Of a DNA stretch of 64,000 nucleotides, positions 22,022-34,760 are shown piece after piece. This stretch comes from Anticarsia gemmatalis. Lineage: Eukaryota > Arthropoda > Insecta > Lepidoptera > Erebidae. Below the pieces are notes generated by a model. That model worked only from the letters and a program-made list of their open reading frames with translations. It was not told where the DNA came from and made no database searches. The position numbers and the translations under genes are program-made. The DNA is taken from positions 6,336,501-6,400,500 of the forward strand of contig NC_134757.1 of the NCBI RefSeq assembly GCF_050436995.1. The letters are read 5' to 3'. Every line of letters starts with the position of its first letter. Position 1 is the first letter of the stretch.

Positions 22022-24568
22022 TTCTTTTAAGGCAAGTGTTTTTTTTTTTAATTTTTGATTTATAACACTGGTTATGCCACTTATAAAAGAAGGGTAGAAT
22101 CTTTTTGTAACAATTAGTTACCTACTTTCTTTTTTCATAAGCTATACGTATCAATCTTTTATCGGATTAAGTATGCAAAAGGTACCTGAATACAGTATGT
22201 GTGCTTTACTTTTCCACGTCAAACGTGATAGTAAACATGTACAAAGCTGGTTTAGTGCAAGTAAAAATATCTGCGACTTCAGTGCAGTCAACTCAGTAAG
22301 ACGTTACTCGGTACGAACTCTCGGCACTCTGGGGGGTTACTGCGACGTGCTGTACAAGTCAAAGAAAACGGAAAATACATACTAAGTTTCAACATCGGAT
22401 CATGTAAATGTAACTGAGAAATAAGAAGGAAAAACCACACTTAGTTCCTATTCACAATTTATCTATCGTTTATGTAAAACAAACGACTATACGAAACAAA
22501 ACCTACAGTGATAACCTCGGAAAGCTTACTTTTATTTCGAATTTTCTAAAAAGTAAAAAACCTAGAACAGGCTGTAACTATTTTTTCTTTGAGCGCATGA
22601 TTACCTGCCATTACTAATATGCCAGTTATTTGCCATAAAGTTGGACAGGTTGATATTTTAAAAGTCTAAATCCTACCTAAGCTGAAACACGAAATAAATG
22701 GGCCAATTTATCTTTTTTTGGCAACGGCGTACGTATTCGGTCTATTCGTATCTGTCTATAATATATTTCGTTGTCTAACGTGAAAAAAAGTTTTGCGTTG
22801 TAAATATGGCACACTGTATTTTACAAAAAATGCTGTAAAATTTCCACAGTGGGAATTTTAATGTTGGTTTTTTGAAACCGGTCAAGGGCGTTTAAAGTTT
22901 ACTCGCGGCCTGAGGGTTCCGTGCCGGACCATTCATTTTATCACTCTGTATGGAGTGTATGGTTGTAAAGGTATGTAGGTGACACACTGTTTGAGTTTGC
23001 TAGAGTTTTTTTGTGAATACTTTTTGCCGACCTCGTCACGTTCGTCACTGAAAAAATTTTAACCGGAAATATGTATATTGTTTAACTAAATTTATTTTAT
23101 CGTTTCTAAAATTTTTCGTTCCAACGCAGAAAAAGCAAAGAATACGTGTAATATAAACTTACTATCCGGCACGCACCAGTGAAAACATTCTTCATTTATT
23201 TTTATTATCAGAGAAAATCAGCATGCGAAAAGAACACTGTAAGAAGGAGCAGTGATTTCGTTTTCATTCCTATATGAAGGACCCATAAAAACAATCAGTA
23301 AAGCCGCGCCCCGTAATTTCCCTGCATACATAATGTAACACGCATAATCTGAAGAGCTTCGTGGTTGATCATCACGCACCTCGTCCTTTTTCACGAAGCA
23401 GTGAAAAAAATTGTCCCTGAACTTACTTCATGCACGAAAAGAGAAAAGAGAAACTTAAACTTTATCATTATGAAGAACTAGACTAGAAGATTTAAGTTTG
23501 ATTTAAACAATTATACTAAATAAATAATAATAATGAATATTACTAATTTTGTAAATCTGGGACTGGTAATAAATGATTATTTTATTTTATTTTAAAATTA
23601 GTTCTTTATTCATGCAAAAGCTAGTGCCAAAACTAAAACATTATCATATTCAAATACCCACTTAACTTCATCACTTACAATATTAGATTATGATTAGATT
23701 CCCTGTCTTGCTTCTAGTACTCACCAGAATCAATTTCTTGTAACATAAAAAAAGGTTTGTCCTTCCTCGACTAAGACCGATGTAAGTAGGCCGAAACGTC
23801 AGCTGACAAAAAGGTATCTATCGTAAACCCTAAGTTTTCATAGCAAACGGTAGCGTGATTCTCTACCACTCTCAACTATCGACAACTGGCTGGCTACTAA
23901 AACATGTTTCATGAAAATTTGATCAGCGCCTCTAACGGGAGTTGTTGGAACTATTTTCGCTATACCTACGTTTAAAATGTCAAACTCTCGTTACTCGATA
24001 ATACGGACTGTAATCAATTACGAAAGGTATTTTTAATCTATTGTAAACATCGTCTTTTTTTGGTAACATATTATATTTTATGTTGCTAGGGAAGTACACA
24101 TTTATTATTGTACCATTTGAATGGGATTATTAAAGGAAAAAAATAATGGTAAGGTTAGTCTACTGCACCATTAAACCTATGTAAATATATTTTACTCCTC
24201 AGTTTAACGTGACTGCTTCTTACCATATTCCTTTGTCCAAACTACACACAAGTTGCTAGCATACGTCCGTATTCCTGAACATAATTCGAGTATAATGAAA
24301 TATTTACTTTACGTTACGTCGGAAACTACAGAGCAACAGTCTCTTTTGAAGAACTAAACATAATTCAATTGTTGCAGTCAGCATTGTGATGGTTTGCTTC
24401 GCTATTATACACCGACGAGTTAGTAGAGAGCCTTGGAATGCACGAGTTACCTAGAGTTTTCAAAAGATTTCGGTGTATGTCAAAAGACAAGTAGACTTAT
24501 CAAATTTCTACATTTTGTATGGCAACGCCACCATAAAAAATTGCATACAATATTTTTTACTACTTTTA
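22022..24568. other. AT-rich stretch with a possible dispersed-repeat fragment
   Basis: No gene is seen. At about 23770-23890 the phrases GGCCGAAACGTCAGCTGAC and GTAGCGTGATTCTCTACCAC recall a dispersed lepidopteran repeat that I know only by memory. I cannot set its ends. Confidence 0.3.
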
Positions 24569-24775
24569 GGTCGGGGAAAAAGTCTTTTCGCATTATAGTT
24601 TGTATGAACTTGTAATAAAATCTTTTTTTCTACACAAAAATGCTCAATATTTGGGTACCTCACGAGCTCACTGAAAGAGACCTAATGAACCGTGTACTCA
24701 TTTGTGATTCTTCAAGCCAAAGATTTTATTACAAGATCGTACATATTATAATGCGAAAATACTTTTTCCCCGACC
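24569..24775 (+). mobile_element. Mariner-derived MITE, copy 1
   Basis: The ends GGTCGGGGAAAAAGTCTTTT and its complement lie next to TA on both sides (24567-24568 and 24776-24777). The inverted ends extend about 58 bp with a few mismatches, to CTTGTAATAAAATCTTT. Between them lie about 90 bp of mariner transposase coding sequence. This is an internal-deletion derivative of a mariner, 207 bp long. Copy 2 of the family is at 52713-52920. Confidence 0.85.
24640..24735 (+). pseudogene. Mariner transposase fragment (WVPHEL region)
   Basis: The frame reads LNIWVPHELTERDLMNRVLI followed by CDSSSQR. WVPHELT is the conserved mariner block linking the DNA-binding and catalytic parts. Everything before and after it is missing. 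The open frame running on to 25131 leaves the element at 24775 and is not a real gene. Confidence 0.8.
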
Positions 24776-27700
24776 TAATATACGGTCCGGCGCCTAGAAT
24801 AATCCAGATTGTAATGCTAAACTGCTGTGACGCTGTGTATTTGCAAAGTAAAGTCAGACATGCAAATGGCCAATGTACAAGTCTACGAGCTAATGACGTT
24901 TTGAATTCAAAATTTTGTATGCCTTCGCCACGCGCGAACCTTGCATACAAGGCTTCTATAGCAAGTGGTCGGAGTATAGCTCAAAGGTTTTTCTTTCCCC
25001 GGGACTATGCGTCGTGGGCTGTTGTCAGCGGGTCATTTATAACACCCTCTATTCACATCGCCGATCCGTCCATCTATCAGCCACCACATTGTTACTATTT
25101 GTGCGGGGATTTCAAAACCTCTATTTTGTGAGATAAAATTGCGAATGGAATTTATTTTACGTTTAGGATTGATTATGATTCAGGTTCGTAATTTAGGTAA
25201 AATGGATTACGTTTTAATTACTCTAAGGGAGAGTATTCTCTTGGTAGAGATTTTGTCTACGAAAATTTAAGAAAATGTCCAAATAAAGGTACTTTTCACG
25301 TCCTGCGTGATTTACATATTATTATTATTTATTTATTAAACCGAGAAATGCTTACAACACTAAACAATTAGAATTAAGAAATACTTGTGAAAATACCTGT
25401 TAATGAATAGGGAATAGAACTCGGAACCGTACTATATGCATTTAATTTCTTCCTCTTTGGTCACCGCACTTTAGAATTTTAAAAGAGACCATATTTTTAA
25501 ACATAAAATTGCTGTCTGCCATCTATTTGGGATTACTGGAACTAAATATGCTTCCGATACCCTCGACACAAGTTTCATGAATTTACGTTAACCACGATAG
25601 TGGTAGCTAGAGTAGTGCAAGATACATCCGCTAGATGGCAGGCTAATTAATACTTACAATGTCAAAACAGATGGCAGCACTTATGAACATTCCTAAAAGA
25701 ATGTAGAGTTCTTAGTTCATATATATGTACTTTTTAATATTTTTTTAAGTATTTTCTTGCAGTTACTTAGTAAAACACTAACATGACTTACGATTTATTT
25801 CATTGCAAACCAGCTTGTAGAAATAAATAAATATAGATATTTATTCCCTGCAAACATACTGACGACTGTCTACCCAAAAAGTCTCAACATATTTTTCCCA
25901 CACAATTCGCAAGGTGATGTTAAAAACGGGTTACTATTGATATTCGTATAAAGCCAAAAGATAAAGCTCTACCTGCTCTATAGATTTCAGGTTCTACTTT
26001 ACAACTGTCTATGAGATAGAGCAGCAGCTGTCTCTACAATTCATTGATAATTCTCTTACAATGTAACTGATCTGAATACTGGTTATTTTGGTTTCTTTAC
26101 TATTGATATTTTACCGACTCTATCATGAGCCATAAATATTAAAACAGGTAAATCACAAGCAAATGCTATATATTGATAGTATTGAGACTTGTTATTTGCT
26201 GCAGAAATAGTTTGTAGTTATTTTAAAACAAATCGAAAATATATAACTACAAAGAAAGTGTCCCAGAATGAAAGAGAATTTTACAATTGTGACTCTACTG
26301 TCTCTACTGTTACTATGGTACCAAGAAGAAAGTCTGAAACTGGAACAATATTGTACATCGAACATTCAGATAGAAACATGTTACTAAATTGGCCGATAGA
26401 TTTGTTCCTGTATGATAAGGAAAAGAAACGCCTCTACAACCGACCGTTTAGCCAACACCGGCTCTGAGGCGATGTTTCCAAACAAACAATTGTATCTAAA
26501 GCAATATCTGCACCGCTCGTGATTGAAATAGAAAGTACTAACATACAAATTCTACGTTTCATTAAAATATTACCCTTTTATCTGTAGTTATATCATTATT
26601 TGTAATATTGTACACACGAAAACGTAGCCTCCAGGCACCATTACCGCTGATAAGTCAGCGCAGTGATACAAAGCGGCCATGGATGACATATAGGAGAAAA
26701 CGTGGAACACTGACACCAATCTCAGATACAAACCTCTGATTTGACCCGTAGTACTCCTATAAGGTATTCGCCCGTTAGTCACTTGCCATCGATTACGGTT
26801 GCCACAACCGACCTGCAACAACCTACTAAGCAACGTTCAGCGAACGTTACTCGCAAACCTGTGACCTCCAAACTAATTGGAATCGTGTTTACAAGTTCAA
26901 TGAATTTATATCAACCTTATAAAAATTTATTGCATATGCAGCTATTTTAGTGATTGTTTCAATTTTATTGGACTATTAAGTAATCTATTAACGATAGTAA
27001 CGGATATTAATATTTACGCTCGTATGGAAATCGACTTATTAAATTGAGTTATTGTGTGTTTACTGTTTACCACAAGGGATCCAGCCAACATCGAATGTAA
27101 CACGCAAATTTTCACTTTTGGGCTCATTTTTATAATAACTTGAGTCATGGAATTTTTCATCATCGCAATAATTCATACCCTCACCAATAAAAGCGAAATT
27201 AATCCGAAAGTGAAACGCAAGAAACGCCCAAAATATTAAGTGAAAATATTTGTTGAAAGCCCTAAAATCTAATGTGTAATGACCATAAGCGATATCTAGC
27301 GAGGATCCGCAGGTAAGATTCGATGTCGGCGAGTGATTCTATGCGTGTTTGACTTATATCTGCGAATGTATCTAAAATAGAGAGTCCGACTCCATAACAG
27401 TAAAGCACCGGTTTTTATGGCGCCAACGTTCCCCTTGCAGACTAGAGAAATGACTCACTCGCTCTATGTCGGTTTAACTGTACTTCTCACCGACTTTTAT
27501 TTCACGAAAACCGAGAAACAATTGGTAGACAGAGCGAATGTCAAGTGCATATAATTGCGCTCTAGTTCATAAATACAATTCCCATACATTATCTAGAGTT
27601 CCAATTAAAATAAAGTATTTTATTGTTGTTAAGATTTATGTGCCGTATGGGAACGAACCCACGCAAAATGTTTGACAATTGAATGGGAAAGGACTTTGAT

Positions 27701-29373
27701 TGAAGTAGATTGAGCCAAACGTTATAGAGTTCAATAGTTCAACATTGCGTAACGTCGGTGATCAGTGATCACGCTACACATTTATGAGAGTTGTTCTAGA
27801 ACTTCCTAAATGGTAAGAAACTGCACAATCTGCACGTATACGTACATCGTGAGACAATCTGCAATTTGTTAATGTCAGATCGGAGTTCTGGGCCATTGAA
27901 CGGGTCAACTGAATGGCGGGCCCACGTCGGGAATCAACTCGATCTGTTTTTAACTTAAACACATCAATCAACTTATGTATTGCTTTTATGTTTCGATACT
28001 GATTTAAAAGATAGTGATAACCGGATACTTGACCCACTATGACCCACAAAACTGAATTGACACTAGTTTCGAAATAGGTGATACTAAGCTTGCTATTGCA
28101 ATTGTTAACTCAATTTCATATTGTAATAAACTTTCATTAATCAAAACCGAACGATAACTACTCGCTTCACGTCTGTAACTTGATCCAGTTATCTAGTTGC
28201 TGGAGTTACACCTTAAAAAATACAACTGGTTTTTAGACACTTGCTTTCTTAGAAAAGGAGCCGAAAGGATATGATAGATGATAGTAATGAATATATTAAA
28301 GACTGTTCTACGCTAGACGATATCATCAATCAAAAATGTTTGATACCTACGTATCTCGTGACTTAATATAAATACAGTGTGTAGAAGATATGAATACACC
28401 GAGTTCGTTATAATTAGGTACCTACTGAGACCGAAACAGCCAGTGAATGAGATTAGTCACGAAGAAAATATGTGGGTTAATATTTGTGCAATTTGTGTCT
28501 CGTCTGTTGACCTTTCACTTATTATGACAACCCCTTTGTTGTATGGGCTATAAATAAATGATAGATTAGAATATCGTAGTGTTTGAACGGGTGGAGTGAA
28601 CGGCAGCCGATGACCAAGCCTTCGCGGCCTTCGCGTCAGCTGTCCCACCCACTTCTATTGAGTCATTGTCGATCTCGCCCACCATATTTCAGCTACTCCT
28701 GTCATTAGCATAATCTTTATATGAATGCTAACGGCTTCCATGGCCTTGATGCCTTAATTCCATTAATTACGATAACCAATGTCACTATTATTTATCAACG
28801 CAACTGACTCTGCTATTGTATTCTGACAAATTTGATCTCTCAGAACTTTACTTATAGTTTTTATGACAAACAGAGACCGTTAATATTTACCATACGTGAT
28901 TACAACTTCCTTTTTTTCACCAGGATTTAAAAATAACATTTTCGAGCTAGCACATGTTCTAATATGGTCGGCAATTTATTCTGCGACGATTCAACGACAT
29001 AAGTTATGATGTCAGCAATCATGACTTGAATTCATTTGACCGTTGAAACTGATTCTGAGTATTCGTACCTACCTACGAAAATATAGGAAATATTTAGGAT
29101 TCCTTGGAGCATCCGTTCAAGTGCCCTTTGTGTTTTATTTTTCGTTTAAAACTTCGGTATACCACGATATCGTTTCCCTAGAGTCAATCCTGTACTTTGA
29201 AGATGCGTGACGGAAGAGTGACCACACACCGTGAAGTATGCATTAGCTAAATAAGTGCTAACTCACGTCGCACCCACAAAAAGGTGTTATGTTGAACTAG
29301 ATCTTGATAACATGCACCTGACTCGAAAAGTAAGGAGTAACCATGTCGCATTGGATCGTACTTGTATACACAG
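24776..29373. other. Non-coding stretch
   Basis: No gene is recognised. A 39-bp motif (ATTTTGTATG..CGCCAC..TGCATACAA) at 24912-24950 echoes one at 24512-24550. 25510-25690 holds several GATGGCAG/CTGCCATC words. Other frames appear to be chance. Confidence 0.45.
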
Positions 29374-29502
29374 TTTGTGTAGAAGGATCCTGTCCGGTTT
29401 TACGACGTCCGGAGTCAAGTCAACGGACGGTGAGGCTCCAAAATTAGCCAGTGCGAATGCTGGCCACGTGAGCAGCACGAATGGGCCCGCCGCCGATGCC
29501 CG
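29374..29502 (+). other. Possible exon (unknown transcript)
   Basis: A candidate acceptor (TTGTATACACAG) ends at 29373 and a good donor, CCCG|GTGAGA, follows 29502. One frame is open for the whole length and reads SGFTTSGVKSTDGEAPKLAS, then ANAGHVSSTNGPAADA, a Ser/Thr/Ala/Gly-rich stretch as found in disordered parts of regulatory proteins. The acceptor is weak in pyrimidines. No family is recognised. Confidence 0.25.
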
Positions 29503-32500
29503 GTGAGATAATCATTGCGTGTTTAGATGTGCTAAGGGGATAATACACACGTACTCAAATATACACCTTCAGTGTTTGTGAGACCAAAAAGAACTCATAT
29601 TTTTACCACCTAAATGATATGTTAGAAGATGAATATAAATCATGTATTCCAAGGTTTATGAGTATTAATCTCTGGGTCGCAAATCTAGTACATTTGAAAT
29701 ATGTCTCAGTTGAAAGATTAATGTTGCTTGATTTATTGACCCATTTCGAATAACTGAAATCCTTGTACCTTGAGATGTAGATGTTTGCCAAGTATCAAAG
29801 TTTTCAATTCAGAAAATGTGTAATCTAGGTCAATCGAGCTTTCAATAACAATATCATGTTTAGAGCCTGTGGAATGTCAATCGTTACTTCCAGGCTTTAC
29901 AATTTCGTCATTCATGAGTTCCTCGTGGCAGATTATTGTACATTGCCCCTAAAGCAGGCGGCAGTATGCGCCTGCGCCGATGCGCGGGTAAGTGGGGGGG
30001 GGTCTATGTGTGACTCACACGACGGATTCCATGTCAATGTAGCGCCGTTGAACTTGCAATTATATTACACTTCGTCGCGCAACTTAATTGGTGATACGGT
30101 TTTTCATAACGACTGAGATTAAATTGGTCTCAATTATACAGTTTAACATTCAATCCGCCCCGTTATTACCGGTAATTAATGGATACAGGCAGACGTTATT
30201 TAATTACTAGTCAATGACTCTACCTAGAAATAGAATAATTTTAGAATATGTAATAAGTTAATAACCTTTGAATAATGATTCAGTATTATAGCAGGACCTA
30301 TTGCGTAGTTCCGCCCTTTTAATGACAATGATACACACTCGAATCGGATTCAGTTTGCAGCACGTTCGAAGGTACATTACGTCATACCGGCAATCAAAAT
30401 GCAAAAAACGTGCAAGACAATCCGACACAAACGAGTCTATCACCTGTCATAGCAATGAGAAGGTTCGCACGAACTGTTTTCTAATAAGGCGTCCATTACG
30501 AAACAGCGGTGATATTATTCAACAATTAGGCGACAATTCGATGAGGTGAGATAACTACAGAGCGGCAGGTTTGAAGCTGTTTTCACCGGACCGTGACGGC
30601 CTGTCTAATGTCTTATTAACATTCTTGTTAATCACACACTAATTTCAAATGGATACATGAATGAACAAGCGAAATCTGTCGAAAGCCGCCCACGCCAATC
30701 AATCAAAACAAACAACAATTTCCGTGTGAATCTAGACTGCGAAATCATAATTTTTATGACGCCGTTATGCAATCTACAAAAAGTGGTTATAAATTCCATG
30801 CCTGCGTTTATTTCTAATTTCTTTTCGATCAAAATGAAAGGTGTTCGGTATCTAATTGCTGCTCTTAATTGACTCATCACATGGTGCTTAGTATTCAACA
30901 GAAACAGTAGTAGATCTGATCAATCATTTTCTCTCTGCGGACGCATATAACTTTCATAGTACTTTCACGGCTGTAAATGACGGATGAGATTGTTTGCTCA
31001 AGTAAGACTGACCAGTTTTTCTTTATAAACGAAAGAGTGTTGAGCGCCGCGCGTAACGTATCGGTAATTATAAAAACTGGAATTAACCTCACTCACTTGT
31101 CGTAATAGTTATTACTCTCACGCATTGTTCTCGAGGCCTTTACCAATAAAATTGCTCTCATACGGTTTCCTTTCCGTTTGCCCACTACCAACATTCCTAT
31201 TACCTAGCTTTTAAGTGCTTCAAAACTCGTTTATTTGACGAACAATGCCACTAACAGTAGGTGTTCGTGAGTTAATCAAAACCATTTTTAAGACTTAAGG
31301 CTATGAAATGAATCATTTATAAAGATTTTATAGTGTTTTATATTCACAAGTCATACAAAGTACTATTACTTCATTGAATATTTTACGGTATCTTAGCCTG
31401 CTGTGAATCATATTTTACGATATTTTCTCTTGAGCAAAGTATGTTCCATTCGAAAGTTAACAGATATTTTGATGATCACGAAGATTGTACAATCAATGTT
31501 CTTATCAGGTACAAAGATCTTAACCAAATAACCTTCAAGAGAAAAAGTGGTGAAATAGCCTTTAGCAATCGCACAAATGTATTTATTACATGAATACAGA
31601 GAGCAATAAATACTTGCGTTTAAAAAATATTGATAATCGTTAAGATAATATTATGATATTCAATCTGACTTTATTACCAGATTGACATAATACTTCATAT
31701 GTAACAGTTGGCCACACGTAATAAGAAAAACGTTAAATTGTTACGAAAATAAAAAAGTATTGCGGTCTCATTACAGTGCGGTAAGAGGAGACACTGTCTT
31801 CTCCGGTGCGGAACGTCGGAGGTGTTAAAACAATTCACTTGGATCAGGTTTTTATGAGCAGCTTTTGCCGACGACCTTCGACGCGTGGCACTCGGAAACT
31901 GAGAAGCATTCTGGAACAAGATTTTAATATATAGCAATTAGTAAGGTATATTATTATGAGAGTGATGGAATAGAGAGTGTACCTCTATATTGTGCGCTCA
32001 CTTGGACACTATTAACAAAGTCCTGTACAGTTGGATGGTTTTTTTAACTGGTTTACCTGGTCAAATATCGGCTTGCAGTTCGAATCTTAACATTATACTT
32101 TATTCTAAAACAGCTCTTCTTTCTAATTTCACTACTTACTTGTGCAACCACAAACTGGAAGCAGTAAATTTGTGTTTGCGGGAAGCGTGTTTAGATTTTT
32201 CTGAGGTTTTCCTGTAAGTCTTATTCCCGGATATGTGAAACTGCATCCGGTAAATGGCAATTGTCTCATTCCATATAACAATAAACAAAAGAAATAAATA
32301 TAAGGTAGAGCTATCAATCGGTATAAATATATTGATCAATAGAATACGGGTGCGTGTTGTTTATACAATTCTTTCATTATTCGTAGGTAATTCAAAGGTT
32401 TTCATTTGAGATAGGCATGATTCAGTTTATTGTGAGTTTTTAACAAAGGAGTCTATCCAGAGGTAATTTGCATAATTCAAATCTATGCACCGTTCTTCAA

Positions 32501-34499
32501 GCTTAGCGTTTGGCCTATCCTCACTGATCATAGGTAGACAATTAGACAACCATCTATAATATCATCACTAAGAGAATACCCGACTCTACACAATCAATAA
32601 TTGTTTTCAATACTATGATCAACTGATACCAATCAGACAAGTACATCATCAGGCCTTTGGTATAAGTCCCACAGAGACCAAGCTTGATGGCAAATGAGGG
32701 TAAACGCTTCAAAACAATGGCATACCATCGATACCGCTACACGATTACAACCTGTCCCTTTCAATAGCATCTAATTGTACATGCATAGTACATCGTTTGA
32801 TCTACAAACGTCAATCATTTGACTATGAAAGCGTTATGGTGTCTCTGTACTAACTGTTAGCACGTTAGTTGAATTAAAGTACGATATATTCAATGCACTT
32901 TCAATTTAAAGTGTACCTGTTAATATTAATGATTCTTGTTAATTAAGAATATAGCCAAAAGAGAGGAGGCGAATCCAACAATAACAAAAAACGCAAATTA
33001 AAAAGTTTACCGATAAGTAATAGTTTACGCGTAAAATCATCTTTAAACTTCAAGAGAAGTCGAAATTCTGGTAAAATTCCTTTTCCTGGTGATGTTTTTG
33101 TAGAAATTGATTACGTATTGGAACACAAGCGTTTATCAGAAATTTTCCGTTCTCGGAAACCATATTAACCCGCCTACCTAATTCCAGTTGCTGTAAACAA
33201 ATATTGGGAAACCCGATATTTATTTACCACCAGGAACATCTAAAATTATTTCAAATGGCGCTTGTCTAGACTTGTTTTGTAAAGAAATGTCGTACACCCA
33301 ATTCGTAGTTTCATAAATATCAAGATAAATATTTATTTCATATGTTAAAAGTTTCGTGGGTGTTGAAAAAGGCGACTAACGGTCCACGTTGGCTGCATAC
33401 ACCTACTAGCCGACCGCGATCAAATATCAAGATCAACAATTTACCTTCAAATTGACTATTAATATATTATACTGTAAAAAACCAAGACGAAATGAGAGAA
33501 TAAAGTACTAAAATTCGCACCCGCAGGATTAATCGGGCTTAGTTTTACTTTACCTATTTCTGATTTAAAAATTAAAATGTACAGGCCGATTCAGTTTTTA
33601 TTTGTGATCTGACGTAGTGTTTGTGATCTGTGAGGGACAAAGCAAGCTAAATGTTTGTTTTTGGAGTCGTTGCGAAACAACTTTAGATTTCTTACTCACC
33701 AACAAACCTGAGTTGAAAATATATAAATATGCTATTTAAATGTAAAAATAAGATTACGCATGCGTGACTAATACTTCTCAAGGAGCAGTGAGTTGTTTCG
33801 ACGTCTGGCTCACAGTCAATGATCTTGACTTCCAAACATAAAACATTTGATCCACACCTATTTTTGATGTACTATTTTACCTTACTTTATATTCTAATCA
33901 AAAAACAAAAAGCAAAGAACTCGAAATACCTACTCCTAGTTCTAAAAAGTAAGACAGAAGAGATGGAAAAGGATCGTTTACTTATTTATTTTCATGCATT
34001 CAATAGCTCGTAACACACGTCCAGCTCGTTACCCGCAAGGAGGCGGCAAAGAGCCAAGAAATCGTTCGCTTGTGACGTAGCTGTTTCCAAACACCACCTT
34101 TATAGAATGACCATGAATCCTTGAATATTCCTCTTGTTATTATATCCTTTGATCTCGACTATAATCGTGTATGTTACGCATGAATCATTGCTTCAATCTG
34201 GTTCACATAAAATATCGTATTCGCGCGTATTCCTAATCCATATAAAATTGTAATTTAGATCCGTTCTACAAATTATCCGTAACGGCGGAAATAAGCATCA
34301 CTGATCCGCAAAATCCAGAAATCTCAATATCGTACAAATCGTCGCGCATGACTGGTCAATCTTGATTCTTGAGTCGTTTATAGAGTCACGTTAATGTAAT
34401 CATTATCTAAACTAATGTCATTAAGAGCCTTTGTAGGGTAAGTAAGTAGTGAAAGCAATAAAGTTTTATAGTCTCATTTAATATGAATGAGTGTTGTAG
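29503..34499. other. Non-coding stretch
   Basis: No gene is recognised. A donor-like GCGCGG|GTAAGTGG near 29987 and a run of G follow shortly after the possible exon at 29374. The rest is AT-rich with chance frames. Confidence 0.45.
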
Positions 34500-34760
34500 T
34501 AACGTTGGCGTCGTCCGGCGGACGCGAGCACGAGGCGGGTGTCTCGGGCTCGCCCGGTGATGTGCGCAAGCGCATACGCTCGATACGCCGGAAACCGCAG
34601 GTTCGCAGAAGCGCCGCGCGTGTAAATATTATTGCGCTTTGCGCCGAACCCAGTGCCTCTCTTTAATAACGCGGCGAAACGCTGGCCGCGGTAAACATTC
34701 CACGGTACCGCTACACGATGAGATATTGGCAGGTTTTTGACCGCCACGCATGCGCATGCA
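34500..34760. promoter_or_regulatory. GC- and CpG-rich island, possible promoter or enhancer
   Basis: This patch stands out sharply from AT-rich flanks, with many CG dinucleotides (CGTCGTCCGGCGGACGCG, CGCAAGCGCATACGCTCG). It includes GTAAATATT and GGTAAACA, which look like forkhead sites, and TTAATAACGCG. A minus-strand 119-codon frame crosses it but has no familiar motif and probably only reflects base composition. A regulatory role is inference. Confidence 0.3.

Noticed and set aside
24640..25131. A 163-codon open frame, the longest in the window.
   Set aside because: Its first 30 codons or so are mariner transposase inside a MITE. The frame then runs past the MITE end at 24775 into unrelated DNA. 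It is not a gene.
25510..25690. Recurring CTGCCATC/GATGGCAG words that might be ends of a short element.
   Set aside because: The inverted matches are only about 8-10 bp and no duplication flanks them.
27600..27730. Possible tRNA-derived SINE on the minus strand (GTGGGTTCGTTCCC as a B box).
   Set aside because: The A box is poor, and I see no tail repeat or target duplication.
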